From NCBI GenBank assembly GCA_030653035.1, contig JAUSAB010000095.1, forward strand, positions 1-47,412: a stretch of DNA of 47,412 bases. Reading direction: 5' to 3'. The translations under genes and the position numbers were made by a program. Below the pieces are notes generated by a model, which was not told where the DNA came from, made no database searches, and saw only the letters and a program-made list of their open reading frames with translations. This DNA is from Desulfocapsaceae bacterium (GTDB lineage: Bacteria > Desulfobacterota > Desulfobulbia > Desulfobulbales > Desulfocapsaceae). This document shows, piece after piece, positions 14,736-23,604 of this stretch (position 1 is the stretch's first letter; every line of letters begins with the position of its first letter).

Positions 14736-17161
14736 AAAAAACACTTCTCATCGTTTTCATAACAACTCTGACGGCTGCCCTGACAGCCATTGCCGGATAT
14801 GCCTCGCCCCCGTCGATTCTCACAAAAATCCACAAGGGCTACAGCGGCAGGAATATGCAACTCTCCTGCTCTTTTAACTCTGTCCCCCAATACACTGTCA
14901 GCAATAAGGAAAAACGCATAGATCTAACACTGAAGAACACTCTTTCTGCCGACGATCTCGTTATTCCCGAGACCGACGACAAAATAGTCAAAATTTTGTC
15001 ACTCGCCCACGATAACGCTACAACTATTTCGATCTTTTTCCGTTATCCGCCGCAAAAGGTAAAAGTTGTTCCCGGAAACAAGGACAACGAATTACTCCTC
15101 AACGTCACTCTGGGGAACGAATTCACGGCCACCCTGCCTACTTTTTCCAGTCAACAGCAAGGCGGCTCAGATTCACAACAAAAGACCAAGGATTCATCCA
15201 ACCCGGCTCAGACATGTCCCTACTCCGGAAACTGGAAGAATTTCTTCAAAGAGTATGAGGCCGATCTCCAGATTGAACCCGCCGTACAGTTTTCCTTTGC
15301 CCCCTTTCCTGCCATCACCCTGCTTCTCCCTGAAAAGAAAAACAATGCTGCGATCCTGCCGGCTGCAATCATTGAAGGTGCCAAACAAAACCTCTGGAAT
15401 GATCTGGCACCGTTGATCATTGAACAGATCAACCAGGAAAAAGATCCTGAAATCAGGAAAAAACTGATCTTAACCTACGGCGACATCCTCTTGCGGGCCG
15501 GCAACTCACAAGAGGCATACAAACAATTCTATCTGCTCTCGACACAATACGCCACCGAACCTATCGGCACCCTGGCAAGATATCTTCTTTTACGCCTGCA
15601 GGCAGAATACACCGACCCCTATCTGGCTGATGTTGAATTAAAAAACCTCGAATTGACATTAGACAAGAAGGATCCTCTCATCCCCTATCTGTTCATAACC
15701 CAAGTCGAAATCGCCTTGGCGACCAAGCAATTTAAACAGATGTGCACCTTGCTGGAAAAAGATGACATCTTTTCTCCTGCCCAAATTGCCCCGACAAAGG
15801 CCTTGCGCCAGGCAGATTGCTGGCGGAACACCGGCGAATTGATCAAGGCCCAGGCCAGCTATCAACTCCTCGATAAATCCGGCGCCCTGGCAGAAAACAG
15901 CACCTCGCTCAATGGCTATTGCAGCGTCCTCTATCGCCACAAACAATTCAAACAAGCATTTGACTGCTATGATCGGCTGGCGAAACAGTCCTCAACCAAC
16001 ACCAAAAACTATCTTGACATGATCAGTTTCCGCAAGGCCATGGCCAAGCTCCACTTCACACCAGAAACCAAGATGCTCAACGATTTTGCCGAGATCGAAT
16101 TAACCTATCCCGACACTGAGGCAGGAATCAGGGCCGCCATCAAAGAGACGGATATCAAATTGTTGACCATGAAAGGCTGGGAAAAAACAGCCCTGGCCCA
16201 CTACCAGACTCTTGCAGAAACAGCACCAATTCTGTCCATCCGAGAAGAGACGGCTTTCAAGGTGGTTCTTGTTTACCAGATACTTGACCAGAAAACCAAG
16301 AGCGTTGAGCTGCTCATGAATTTCATCAAGGAATTCCAGCACGGGGCGCTGCATAACACAGCCCTGGCCCTGCTTATCGAGACGATGCCCAACCTCCTGA
16401 AGGAACACATTAAAAACGGTAAGTACATTGAGGCCCTGGTCCTGGCCAAACAAAGCAAATTTCTTTTTGTTAAAAACTGGATCAACATCAGCCTGCTAGC
16501 CGACATGGCCGAGGCATACAGTCAGCTTGGTTTTTTCAATGAGGCAACGAAAACATACCTCTATCTTCTGGATATCAGCACCAAGGAAAACAGAGGACCC
16601 TATTACCTCCCTTTAATCAAACTCGCCTACGAACAGGGAGACTCAGAGACGGTTGAGGGATATGCAGACCAATACGCGGCCGCGTATCCAGCAGGCCCGG
16701 ACCTGGAAGAGATCCTCTATATACGCCTGCAAAACCTCATGAGCCACAACCAATACAAAGAGGCCCTTGCCCTGTTATCCGGCAAGACATTCAAAGACCC
16801 CAGGTTTAAAGGTATTCAAGCATCTCTTTCTTTTCATCTCAATGACTATGCCAAGGCAAAGACCATTCTTGAAGAGCTGAAAATCACGCCGGACACCAAA
16901 CAAACCGACGCCCTTTTCATGCTGGCGGAGAGCGTCTATCAACTAGGTGACCGCAAGCGGGCAGAGGAACTCTTTACCCCTTTGCAACAAAATACCGCCC
17001 ACAAGGATCAGGCGCTGTTCAGACTGGCGGAAATTGCCCGGCAAAATGGCCAAAAAGAAAGCGCGCTAAAACTTTTCACCCAGATTGTCGAAAAAGGAAA
17101 AGACCCTTTGTGGAAAAGATTGGCCAAAAAAGAACTGGAGCTTACCGCGTTAAGCAAATGA
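14732..17161 (+). CDS. Secreted TPR-repeat protein upstream of flgB
   Basis: An 809-residue protein with a signal peptide (MKKTLLIVFITT..., cleavage probably after GYAS). A beta-rich N-terminal domain (about 35-130) looks like the AMIN-type domains of periplasmic envelope proteins. It is followed by a long array of helical tetratricopeptide-like repeats (about 215-805), for example SLSFHLNDYAKAKTILEELK. It should be a periplasmic scaffold. It is the first gene before flgB with a 45-bp gap, so a role in basal-body or envelope assembly is plausible but not proved. The start is uncertain: ATG 14732 is chosen because it gives a standard signal peptide; TTG 14693 would add 13 residues. Confidence 0.75.
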   Translation: MKKTLLIVFITTLTAALTAIAGYASPPSILTKIHKGYSGRNMQLSCSFNSVPQYTVSNKEKRIDLTLKNTLSADDLVIPETDDKIVKILSLAHDNATTISIFFRYPPQKVKVVPGNKDNELLLNVTLGNEFTATLPTFSSQQQGGSDSQQKTKDSSNPAQTCPYSGNWKNFFKEYEADLQIEPAVQFSFAPFPAITLLLPEKKNNAAILPAAIIEGAKQNLWNDLAPLIIEQINQEKDPEIRKKLILTYGDILLRAGNSQEAYKQFYLLSTQYATEPIGTLARYLLLRLQAEYTDPYLADVELKNLELTLDKKDPLIPYLFITQVEIALATKQFKQMCTLLEKDDIFSPAQIAPTKALRQADCWRNTGELIKAQASYQLLDKSGALAENSTSLNGYCSVLYRHKQFKQAFDCYDRLAKQSSTNTKNYLDMISFRKAMAKLHFTPETKMLNDFAEIELTYPDTEAGIRAAIKETDIKLLTMKGWEKTALAHYQTLAETAPILSIREETAFKVVLVYQILDQKTKSVELLMNFIKEFQHGALHNTALALLIETMPNLLKEHIKNGKYIEALVLAKQSKFLFVKNWINISLLADMAEAYSQLGFFNEATKTYLYLLDISTKENRGPYYLPLIKLAYEQGDSETVEGYADQYAAAYPAGPDLEEILYIRLQNLMSHNQYKEALALLSGKTFKDPRFKGIQASLSFHLNDYAKAKTILEELKITPDTKQTDALFMLAESVYQLGDRKRAEELFTPLQQNTAHKDQALFRLAEIARQNGQKESALKLFTQIVEKGKDPLWKRLAKKELELTALSK

Positions 17162-17206
17162 TAACAAAAAGCACTAAAAACTTGACAAACAACGGAGGCG
17201 CTCCCC

Positions 17207-17617
17207 ATGGACAGACTTTCTCTTTTTGACTCCAATTTCCACCTGTTAAAAAAAACACTGGATCTGCGCTCTGCCAATCAACGGGTTATTGCTGCCAACA
17301 TTGCCAATGCCGACACCCCAGGCTACGCCCCAGCCCGTTTTGAGTTTGAGCAGGAACTCCAACAGGCAATCCATGGCAAAGGTTTGACACCGGCCACCCA
17401 TCCGGGCCATATCCCTATTGGCGCCTCCGATCTGGACAGCGTCACCGGCACCATTACCAAGACTCAGGACACAACAGGCATAGGTGATCAAAACGGCGTC
17501 AGTGTCGATCAGGAGATGCTCAACCTCTCAAAAAACGAGCTCATCTATGAAACGGCAGCCCAGTTACTCAAGAAAAAACTCTCTCTATTAAGCTACGTTG
17601 TCCAGGGCGGGCAATAA
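17207..17617 (+). CDS. flgB: Flagellar proximal rod protein FlgB
   Basis: 136 residues. FlgB forms part of the proximal rod that crosses the periplasm, exported by the flagellar type III system. The N-terminus shows the rod/hook pattern ANQRVIAANIANADTPGYAPARF (about 24-46), and the C-terminus ends with the helical NELIYETAAQLLKKKLS segment typical of FlgB. GGAGG lies 8 bp before the ATG. It heads the flgB-flgC-fliE group with 25-bp and 14-bp gaps. Confidence 0.97.
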   Translation: MDRLSLFDSNFHLLKKTLDLRSANQRVIAANIANADTPGYAPARFEFEQELQQAIHGKGLTPATHPGHIPIGASDLDSVTGTITKTQDTTGIGDQNGVSVDQEMLNLSKNELIYETAAQLLKKKLSLLSYVVQGGQ

Positions 17618-17642
17618 CAGAAGACCATAAAAGGAGACCATA

Positions 17643-18068
17643 ATGGATATCTTCAACACATTTGACGTGAGTTCCTCAGCCCTCAAGGCCCAAAGGATTC
17701 GTCTCGACACCATCAGTTCCAATCTGGCCAACGTGGAGACGACCTCCACCCCGGAAGGCGGGCCATACAAGAAAAAATCCGTCTATTTTCAAAGCCGGCC
17801 GCTTTCCTTCAATGATCACCTGGACGGAAAACTCAAAAATACCATCCAGGGGGTTGAGGTCACAAAAATCCTGGAAGACCAGGAAGAACCCCAGAAAATC
17901 TATAACCCGTCCCATCCCGATGCGGGAGATGATGGATATGTTGCCATGCCCAATGTCAATGTGTTAAAAGAAATGGTTGATATGACTTCGGCCACAAGGG
18001 CTTACGAGGCCAACACCACGGTCATCAAATCTGCCAAAAGAATGGCATTAAAAGCGCTTGAGATATAG
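17643..18068 (+). CDS. flgC: Flagellar proximal rod protein FlgC
   Basis: 141 residues. A rod subunit that assembles with FlgB and FlgF. N-terminal motif SSSALKAQRIRLDTISSNLANVETT and the C-terminal MVDMTSATRAYEANTTVIKSAKRM are diagnostic of FlgC. GGAGA is placed ahead of the ATG. Length is normal. Confidence 0.97.
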   Translation: MDIFNTFDVSSSALKAQRIRLDTISSNLANVETTSTPEGGPYKKKSVYFQSRPLSFNDHLDGKLKNTIQGVEVTKILEDQEEPQKIYNPSHPDAGDDGYVAMPNVNVLKEMVDMTSATRAYEANTTVIKSAKRMALKALEI

Positions 18069-18082
18069 GGAGATAACAGACC

Positions 18083-18379
18083 ATGAGTATACAGATCACC
18101 GGAGCCGGAGCATACCTGCCCCTGCGCGGGGCAGACACCAGCGCTGTCTCCACCGCCAAAAGTGGGTTTGCCGACATCATGAAATCCACCATTCAACAGG
18201 TAAACCAGGCCCAGAACACGGGCGAGCAAGCCATTGAAAAACTTAACACCGGTAACGCAGACAGCCTGCACGAAGTGATGCTTGCCGTTGAAGAAGCGGA
18301 TATCTCCCTGAAGATGCTGGTCCAGATGCGGAACAAGGCCCTCACAGCCTACGAAGAAGTGATGCGGATGCAGATTTAG
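18083..18379 (+). CDS. fliE: MS-ring/rod adaptor FliE
   Basis: 98 residues. FliE joins the MS ring to the rod and is the first exported substrate. The C-terminal DSLHEVMLAVEEADISLKMLVQMRNKALTAYEEVMRMQ is the conserved FliE helical region. The stop codon TAG is built into the first arm of the hairpin that follows, so the end of the gene and the repeat element overlap. Confidence 0.96.
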   Translation: MSIQITGAGAYLPLRGADTSAVSTAKSGFADIMKSTIQQVNQAQNTGEQAIEKLNTGNADSLHEVMLAVEEADISLKMLVQMRNKALTAYEEVMRMQI

Positions 18380-18450
18380 TGCCTTACAGATTATTTTCTT
18401 GTTTTTTTGCAAGAGAATAATCTGTAAGGCACTTATCCCGTTTACCGGGG
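18378..18450. repeat. Hairpin repeat family H, copy 2
   Basis: AGTGCCTTACAGATTATTTT (from 18378) pairs with its inverse ending at 18433, a stem of about 24 bp with one mismatch and an 8-bp T-rich loop. It is followed by CCCGTTTACCGGGG (18437-18450). Same sequence as copy 3 but in the opposite orientation. Located between fliE and fliF, where it may attenuate transcription. Confidence 0.85.
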
Positions 18451-18549
18451 TTGGAACTTGTCCATCATAATCAGGTTGCAGGTTGAGGTTTAGCCTATCC
18501 TGAATAGTTTACAGGTTCAAGTTAACGGATTAACAAAAAGGTCCTCTTT

Positions 18550-20172
18550 ATGGCAGACGAAAATATGGCTTCGCCACTTAACAGAAATGCGGTGCAATCA
18601 GCACCTCCCGAGCGTAAAAACCTCCTGACACTGATCAGCGAATGGCCGCTATCCCGCAAAATAGCGTTAGGTGCCGTCGCCTTTATCTCTATCGCCCTGT
18701 TTGCAGTCATCATCATCCAGTCACAAACAGCCGCAAACCAACTCCTGTATGCCAACCTGAATGAAACGGATGCTGGTTCGGTGGTCAACTGGCTCAAGGG
18801 ACAGAAGATTCCGTATCAGTTGAAAAATGAGGGCAAAAACATCTGGGTTCCGGCAGACAAACTTTATGAAAGCCGTCTTGCCCTTGCCGCAAGCGGCCTG
18901 CCTTCAGGGGGGGGGATTGGTTTTGAGATATTCGACAAACAGAGTTTTGCCCTCACCGATTTTGTCCAGAAGGTGAATTACACCCGGGCCCTGCAAGGAG
19001 AACTCTCGAGAACCATCGCCTCGTTAGCCCCGGTTGAGGCCACCCGCGTCCATCTGGCCCTGCCTGAAAAACGCCTTTTTGAAAACCAGCAGAAAGCGGC
19101 AACCGCCTCAGTTATTGTCACCCTGAAGTCTGGAAGAACACTGGACAAAGGACAGGTGCAGGGAATCATTCACCTGGTGGCAGGATCAGTGACTGGCCTG
19201 ACCCCTGAAAATGTCAAGATCATCGATGCCTCCGGCAAGGTCCTCAGCACCAACGAAAAAGACAATTCCGACCAGAGCGTCTCCCTCGACATGCTTGCCT
19301 TCCAGCAGGAAGTTGAGCACCGGATGGAGACCCGGGCCCTGAATCTACTCGACAAAACCCTGGGTGTGGACAAGTCCATGGTCAGGGTGACCGCAACCCT
19401 GGATTTCGCCAAAGTTGAAAAGACCCAGGAGCTTTTTGACGCTGATGACCCGGTTATCCGCAGCGAACAAATGCAGGAGGAAAAAAGTGGCGGCAAGACC
19501 AGTGGCGGTGTGCCTGGCGTTGAATCCAACCTGCAGGGCAACACGGCTGACAAGGCAAGCAGCAATCCTGCGGACAGCAAAATATCCCGCACCACCAATT
19601 ATGAGATCAGCAAAACGATCAGCAAAACCGTCAATCCTATTGGCGGCGTCACCAAACTCTCGGTGTCCATCCTGGTAGCTGATAAAACCATCCCCGGCAA
19701 AGACAAGGAACCGGCCACCACCCAACCGCGCTCCGAAGAGGAACTCAAGTCCCTGGAAAACATGGTCTCCAGCGCCCTGGGACTTGCAAAAACGCGGGGA
19801 GACAGCATCAACATTGTCTCTTTACCCTTTACCGAGACCCCCAAAGATGCCGTCGCCATAACCGAGGCCGCACCGGCCAAGATGCTGTACGAATATCTCC
19901 CCTTTATAAAATATGGCCTGATGGCCATCGGCGCCCTGTTCTTTTACTTTCTCCTGATCCGGCCTCTGATCAAAACGATGAAAGGAGAAGTGACCCAGCA
20001 TAACAAGACCGTAGCCGATCTGGAGCGGGAGCAGGCCACCCCGTTGCCGCTTGTCGAAGAACCTCTGCCTGAAATCATCCCCGACGAAATGATCCTGCAC
20101 TTGCGCAAAGAGATCGCCCGCAACCAGGTGCCAACAGCCTATATTGTCAAGAACTGGATACAGGAAGGATAA
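18550..20172 (+). CDS. fliF: Flagellar MS-ring protein FliF
   Basis: 540 residues. FliF builds the membrane ring on which the motor is assembled. Two transmembrane segments frame a large periplasmic part: about 38-58 and 450-470. The ring-building motif region YESRLALAASGLPSGGGIGFEIFD (about 101-126) and QGELSRTIASLAPVEATRVHLALPE are conserved. The cytoplasmic C-terminal tail (LPEIIPDEMILHLRKEIARNQVPTAYIVKNWIQ) binds FliG. It is followed 3 bp later by fliG. A loop at about 315-350 is rich in Gly, Ser and Asn. Confidence 0.97.
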   Translation: MADENMASPLNRNAVQSAPPERKNLLTLISEWPLSRKIALGAVAFISIALFAVIIIQSQTAANQLLYANLNETDAGSVVNWLKGQKIPYQLKNEGKNIWVPADKLYESRLALAASGLPSGGGIGFEIFDKQSFALTDFVQKVNYTRALQGELSRTIASLAPVEATRVHLALPEKRLFENQQKAATASVIVTLKSGRTLDKGQVQGIIHLVAGSVTGLTPENVKIIDASGKVLSTNEKDNSDQSVSLDMLAFQQEVEHRMETRALNLLDKTLGVDKSMVRVTATLDFAKVEKTQELFDADDPVIRSEQMQEEKSGGKTSGGVPGVESNLQGNTADKASSNPADSKISRTTNYEISKTISKTVNPIGGVTKLSVSILVADKTIPGKDKEPATTQPRSEEELKSLENMVSSALGLAKTRGDSINIVSLPFTETPKDAVAITEAAPAKMLYEYLPFIKYGLMAIGALFFYFLLIRPLIKTMKGEVTQHNKTVADLEREQATPLPLVEEPLPEIIPDEMILHLRKEIARNQVPTAYIVKNWIQEG

Positions 20173-20175
20173 TTC

Positions 20176-21183
20176 ATGAGCATCAAGACCCTTACCGGAC
20201 TCAACAAGGCAGCAGTCCTGCTCATCTGTCTCGGTGACGAGGCCACATCCAAAGTTTTTGAGGAACTGACTGACGATGAGATCCGCCAGTTAACCCGGAC
20301 TATGGCTACCATTGACCATATTCCCGAGAACATCAAAGACAAGGTCTTCGCCAGTTACGCCGAGACCCAGCGTGATCTTGCCGGTCTTTTTGTCAAAGGT
20401 GCCGAGTTTGCCAAAAAGGCCATTGCATCTTCAGGCTCTGATGAGCGTATTGCTGCACTGATGGAACAATTTGTTTCAGGCACCGAATCCCGTCCTCTCG
20501 AGACCATTGCCCTGATGCAACCCAAAATGGTTGCCGGACTCCTGGAAAAAGAACATCCCCAGACCATGGCCCTGATCCTGTCCACACAGCATGTAGAACA
20601 TGCCAGCGAGATCCTTGCTCATCTGCCTGAAGAGGTGCGGGCCGATGTGATCTACCGAATTGCCAAGATCGAAAAAGTCTCCACCGATGTACTCGCCCGC
20701 ATTGAAGATGCCCTACATCGTGAAATCGGTCTTGTCGCCGGTAAAGAGCAGAAGCAGGTCGGCGGCATGGACAAGGTGGTGGACCTGCTGGACCATCTGA
20801 AAAACAGTATGGATGCTGAGATCCTTGAGACCATCGAACAGACCGACCCGGACATGGCCGAAGAGATCCGCAAACGGATGTTCACCTTTGAAAATCTGGT
20901 GGCACTCGACGGCAGGTCGCTGCAGATGATCCTGCGTGAGGTCAGCAACGACTCGCTGACCCTGGCGCTGAAGACCGCATCTGACGAAATGAAAGAAAAG
21001 ATCTTTGCCAATATGTCTTCCCGCGCCGCCGATATGATCCGGGATGACCTCGAGGCCATGGGGCCGGTGCGCCTCTCTGAGGTTGAAACCATGCAGCAGA
21101 CCATCGTCAAGATTGCTATGAAACTGCAGGAAGAAGGCAAGCTGGTACTTGGTTCTGGAAGTGGCGGTGAGAAGCTTGTCTAA
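20176..21183 (+). CDS. fliG: Motor switch protein FliG
   Basis: 335 residues, the usual length. FliG sits on FliF and transmits torque from the stator. N-terminal LTGLNKAAVLLICLGDEATSKVFEELTDDEI, the middle-domain MVAGLLEKEHPQTMALILS with the EHPQ motif, and the C-terminal charged torque helix DGRSLQMILREVSNDSLTLALKTASDE are all present. The gene overlaps the start of fliH by 17 bp if fliH begins at GTG 21167. Confidence 0.98.
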   Translation: MSIKTLTGLNKAAVLLICLGDEATSKVFEELTDDEIRQLTRTMATIDHIPENIKDKVFASYAETQRDLAGLFVKGAEFAKKAIASSGSDERIAALMEQFVSGTESRPLETIALMQPKMVAGLLEKEHPQTMALILSTQHVEHASEILAHLPEEVRADVIYRIAKIEKVSTDVLARIEDALHREIGLVAGKEQKQVGGMDKVVDLLDHLKNSMDAEILETIEQTDPDMAEEIRKRMFTFENLVALDGRSLQMILREVSNDSLTLALKTASDEMKEKIFANMSSRAADMIRDDLEAMGPVRLSEVETMQQTIVKIAMKLQEEGKLVLGSGSGGEKLV

Positions 21184-21982
21184 GGTTTACAAAAACACTT
21201 CCAAATTCGTGCCAGAGCAGATCTTGCCTCGTCAGGATCACCCATCTGAACAGGCTTGGCAGGATATGGGGGCGGGACCGTCTTCCCGACACGAGCAGCA
21301 GGGGTCATTTGTCCCTGACAAAACCAATGGGCAGGAAATAATTACAGACGCCCTCTCTTTCACTCCCCAACACCATACAAACAGCGAGAACAATCTTTCC
21401 CATGATCACCTCATAGAAGCTGAAAAGAACAGGGATAAAACGCCTGCCACTGCCATCGACCTGGAGCTGATCCGCCGGGAGGCCTTTGCTGAAGGTGTGC
21501 TTACGGGAAGACGCCAGGCGGACGAAGATTTCGGAACCTCCGCCGGCGCTCTACAGGCGGCCTGCAATCAATTAGCCCACCTCCATGAAACAATATTACT
21601 AAACAATACCAAGGAGATGCATTCATTAGTCATAGGAATCGCCGAAAAGATCATCCGCCATTCGATACATGAGCAGAGCGACACAATTCTTGCCACTATC
21701 GAAGAGGCTATTCGCCGGGCCGTTAAATCAGAAGAGTTCGAGATCCGGGTGAACCCGGAAGATCTGGAGATCATCAAACAAAAAAAACAAGAGATCATCG
21801 ATGAAATAAGCGGGCTCAACAATATTGTCCTCAAGGCGGACAAATCCGTTGAACGAGGCGGCTGTCTCCTGGAATCAGTAAATTGCACCGTTGATGCCAC
21901 TATTTCCAGCCAGTTACAGGTGATCAACGAGGCCCTGCAATCAAACCAGAACACCGACACCTCTTTTCCTGAAGAGCCATAA
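21167..21982 (+). CDS. fliH: Flagellar ATPase regulator FliH
   Basis: About 271 residues. FliH holds the FliI ATPase at the C ring and inhibits it. The N-terminal 95 residues are low-complexity and poorly conserved. The middle (EAFAEGVLTGRRQADEDF) and C-terminal domain (IAEKIIRHSIHEQSDTILATIEEAIRRA, then IRVNPEDLEIIK) are typical of FliH/YscL. The frame is open from a TTG at 21149; GTG 21167 is chosen since GGAAG lies about 5 bp before it, but this start is not certain. Confidence 0.88.
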   Translation: MRSLSKVYKNTSKFVPEQILPRQDHPSEQAWQDMGAGPSSRHEQQGSFVPDKTNGQEIITDALSFTPQHHTNSENNLSHDHLIEAEKNRDKTPATAIDLELIRREAFAEGVLTGRRQADEDFGTSAGALQAACNQLAHLHETILLNNTKEMHSLVIGIAEKIIRHSIHEQSDTILATIEEAIRRAVKSEEFEIRVNPEDLEIIKQKKQEIIDEISGLNNIVLKADKSVERGGCLLESVNCTVDATISSQLQVINEALQSNQNTDTSFPEEP

Positions 21983-21996
21983 GGGGCATCCTGACA

Positions 21997-23364
21997 ATGA
22001 CTTCCGCCTCCTCCACCATCGCCAGACTTAACCCCATCAAGGTATGGGGAAAAGTCTCCCGCATTGTCGGGCTTGTGGTCGAAGGATACTGCCCTGCCTC
22101 TTCAATTGGTTCCCTTTGCCAAATCTCTCCGCTGGACAAGAACAGCAAACCGGTGATGGCCGAGATCGTCGGCTTCAAGGATTCCCGCGCCCTGCTCATG
22201 CCGCTGGGCGAACTGCGCGGATTGGGGCCTGGCAGCCAGATCAGGGTCATCAAAGACAGCGCCACCATCCATGTGGGCGACACCCTACTCGGACGGGTCA
22301 TTGATGCCATGGAGCATCCCCTGGACGGACTCCCCACCCCCTTACTGACCCATGAAAAACCGATTTATTCTCTGCCGCCAGGGCCGATGCAAAGGACCAA
22401 CATCTCCGAAGTCCTGGATCTTGGCATCCGTTCCATTAATGGTCTGACTACCTGCGGCATGGGACAGCGGATGGGGATCATGGCAGGCTCCGGTGTCGGG
22501 AAAAGTGTTTTGCTCGGCATGATGGCTAAATACGCCAGGGCGGATGTCAACGTCATAGCCCTGATTGGTGAACGCGGCCGTGAGGTCCGGGAATTTATCG
22601 AACGCGATCTGGGCAAAGAGGGTCTGGCCCGTTCGGTGATCGTGGTGGTCACCTCGGATCAATCTCCGCTGCTGCGGATGCGTGGAGCCTTTGTGGCCAC
22701 GGCCATTGCCGAATTCTTTTGTGGTCAGGGCAAAAATGTCCTGCTGATGATGGACTCGGTAACCCGCTTTGCCATGGCCATGCGCGAGATTGGTCTGGCC
22801 ATTGGCGAGCCGCCCACCACCAAGGGCTACACCCCATCGGTCTTTGCCACCCTCCCCAAACTCCTGGAGCGAGCCGGCCGATTCAGCGGCAAAGGATCCA
22901 TCACCGGGCTCTACACGGTACTGGTGGATGGTGACGATATGACCGAACCTGTTGCCGACTCAGTCCGCTCCATTCTCGACGGCCATATTGTCCTGTCCCG
23001 GGCCATTGCCGCCAAAAATCACTGGCCGGCCATTGACATTCTCAACTCAACCAGCCGGGTAATGCGGGATATCGTCTCACCTCGCCACACAGAACTCGCG
23101 GGGCAGGCCCGCAGTATCCTGGCAACCTACAAAGAGGCCGAAGATCTCATCAATATCGGTGCCTATGCCAAGGGATCAAATCCCAATATTGATCATGCCA
23201 TCACCAGAATCGACGCCATCAACGATTTCCTGCAACAGGGTATCAACGAAACAACCCCCTTGAAACAAGCCATTGAGCAACTCGGCGAGTTGCTCAGCGG
23301 CAGAAGGGATGATACCCAGCAAAAAAGAGACCGTCGAAGTGAAGACCACCACGATGGGCGCTAA
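21997..23364 (+). CDS. fliI: Flagellum-specific export ATPase FliI
   Basis: 455 residues. FliI is the F1-beta-like ATPase of the type III export apparatus; it unfolds and delivers substrates with FliH and FliJ. Walker A AGSGVGKS at about 163-170, a Walker B at NVLLMMDS, and the GERGREVREF motif confirm the family. Starts 14 bp after fliH. Its 3' end is separated from fliJ by 240 bp filled with repeat elements, which is unusual for this operon. Confidence 0.97.
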   Translation: MTSASSTIARLNPIKVWGKVSRIVGLVVEGYCPASSIGSLCQISPLDKNSKPVMAEIVGFKDSRALLMPLGELRGLGPGSQIRVIKDSATIHVGDTLLGRVIDAMEHPLDGLPTPLLTHEKPIYSLPPGPMQRTNISEVLDLGIRSINGLTTCGMGQRMGIMAGSGVGKSVLLGMMAKYARADVNVIALIGERGREVREFIERDLGKEGLARSVIVVVTSDQSPLLRMRGAFVATAIAEFFCGQGKNVLLMMDSVTRFAMAMREIGLAIGEPPTTKGYTPSVFATLPKLLERAGRFSGKGSITGLYTVLVDGDDMTEPVADSVRSILDGHIVLSRAIAAKNHWPAIDILNSTSRVMRDIVSPRHTELAGQARSILATYKEAEDLINIGAYAKGSNPNIDHAITRIDAINDFLQQGINETTPLKQAIEQLGELLSGRRDDTQQKRDRRSEDHHDGR

Positions 23365-23396
23365 TAACTGCCTGGCAACTGACCGGAATCGTCTAA

Positions 23397-23472
23397 CCCC
23401 GGTAAACGGGCTTAGTGCCTTACAGATTATTTTCTTGCAAAAAAACAAGAACATAATCTGTAAGGCACTAAG
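23397..23472. repeat. Hairpin repeat family H, copy 3
   Basis: CCCCGGTAAACGGG (23397-23410) is followed by the stem CTTAGTGCCTTACAG... (from 23411) paired with its inverse ending at 23472. Arms of about 26 bp have one mismatch and an A-rich loop. The arms are the same sequence as copy 2, in opposite orientation. Located between fliI and fliJ. Confidence 0.85.
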
Positions 23473-23489
23473 CCGTTGTAAAAAATAAC

Positions 23490-23574
23490 AAGGCCAATCG
23501 GCTAATTGAAACGGCATAAGGAGCCGTAACGAAATGAATAAAAATGGCCATGATATTTCGCAACGGCTCCTAAT
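23490..23574. repeat. Palindrome family GCCGTAACGAAA, copy between fliI and fliJ
   Basis: AGGAGCCGTAACGAAAT (from about 23519) pairs with ATTTCGCAACGGCTCCT ending near 23572, with two mismatches. It is preceded by CGGCATAAGG, the same lead-in as in the tandem copies at 45891 and 46015. A degenerate second arm pair is visible at 23490-23515. Confidence 0.75.
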
Positions 23575-23604
23575 CTTGTATTACCATGCTGCCACCAACA
23601 GACC

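Noticed and set aside
17162-17206. Sigma-54 promoter directly before flgB
   Set aside because: No TGGCAC-N5-TTGC pattern in this gap or before fliF, fliL or flgF. The fit to the sigma-54 activator therefore remains indirect.
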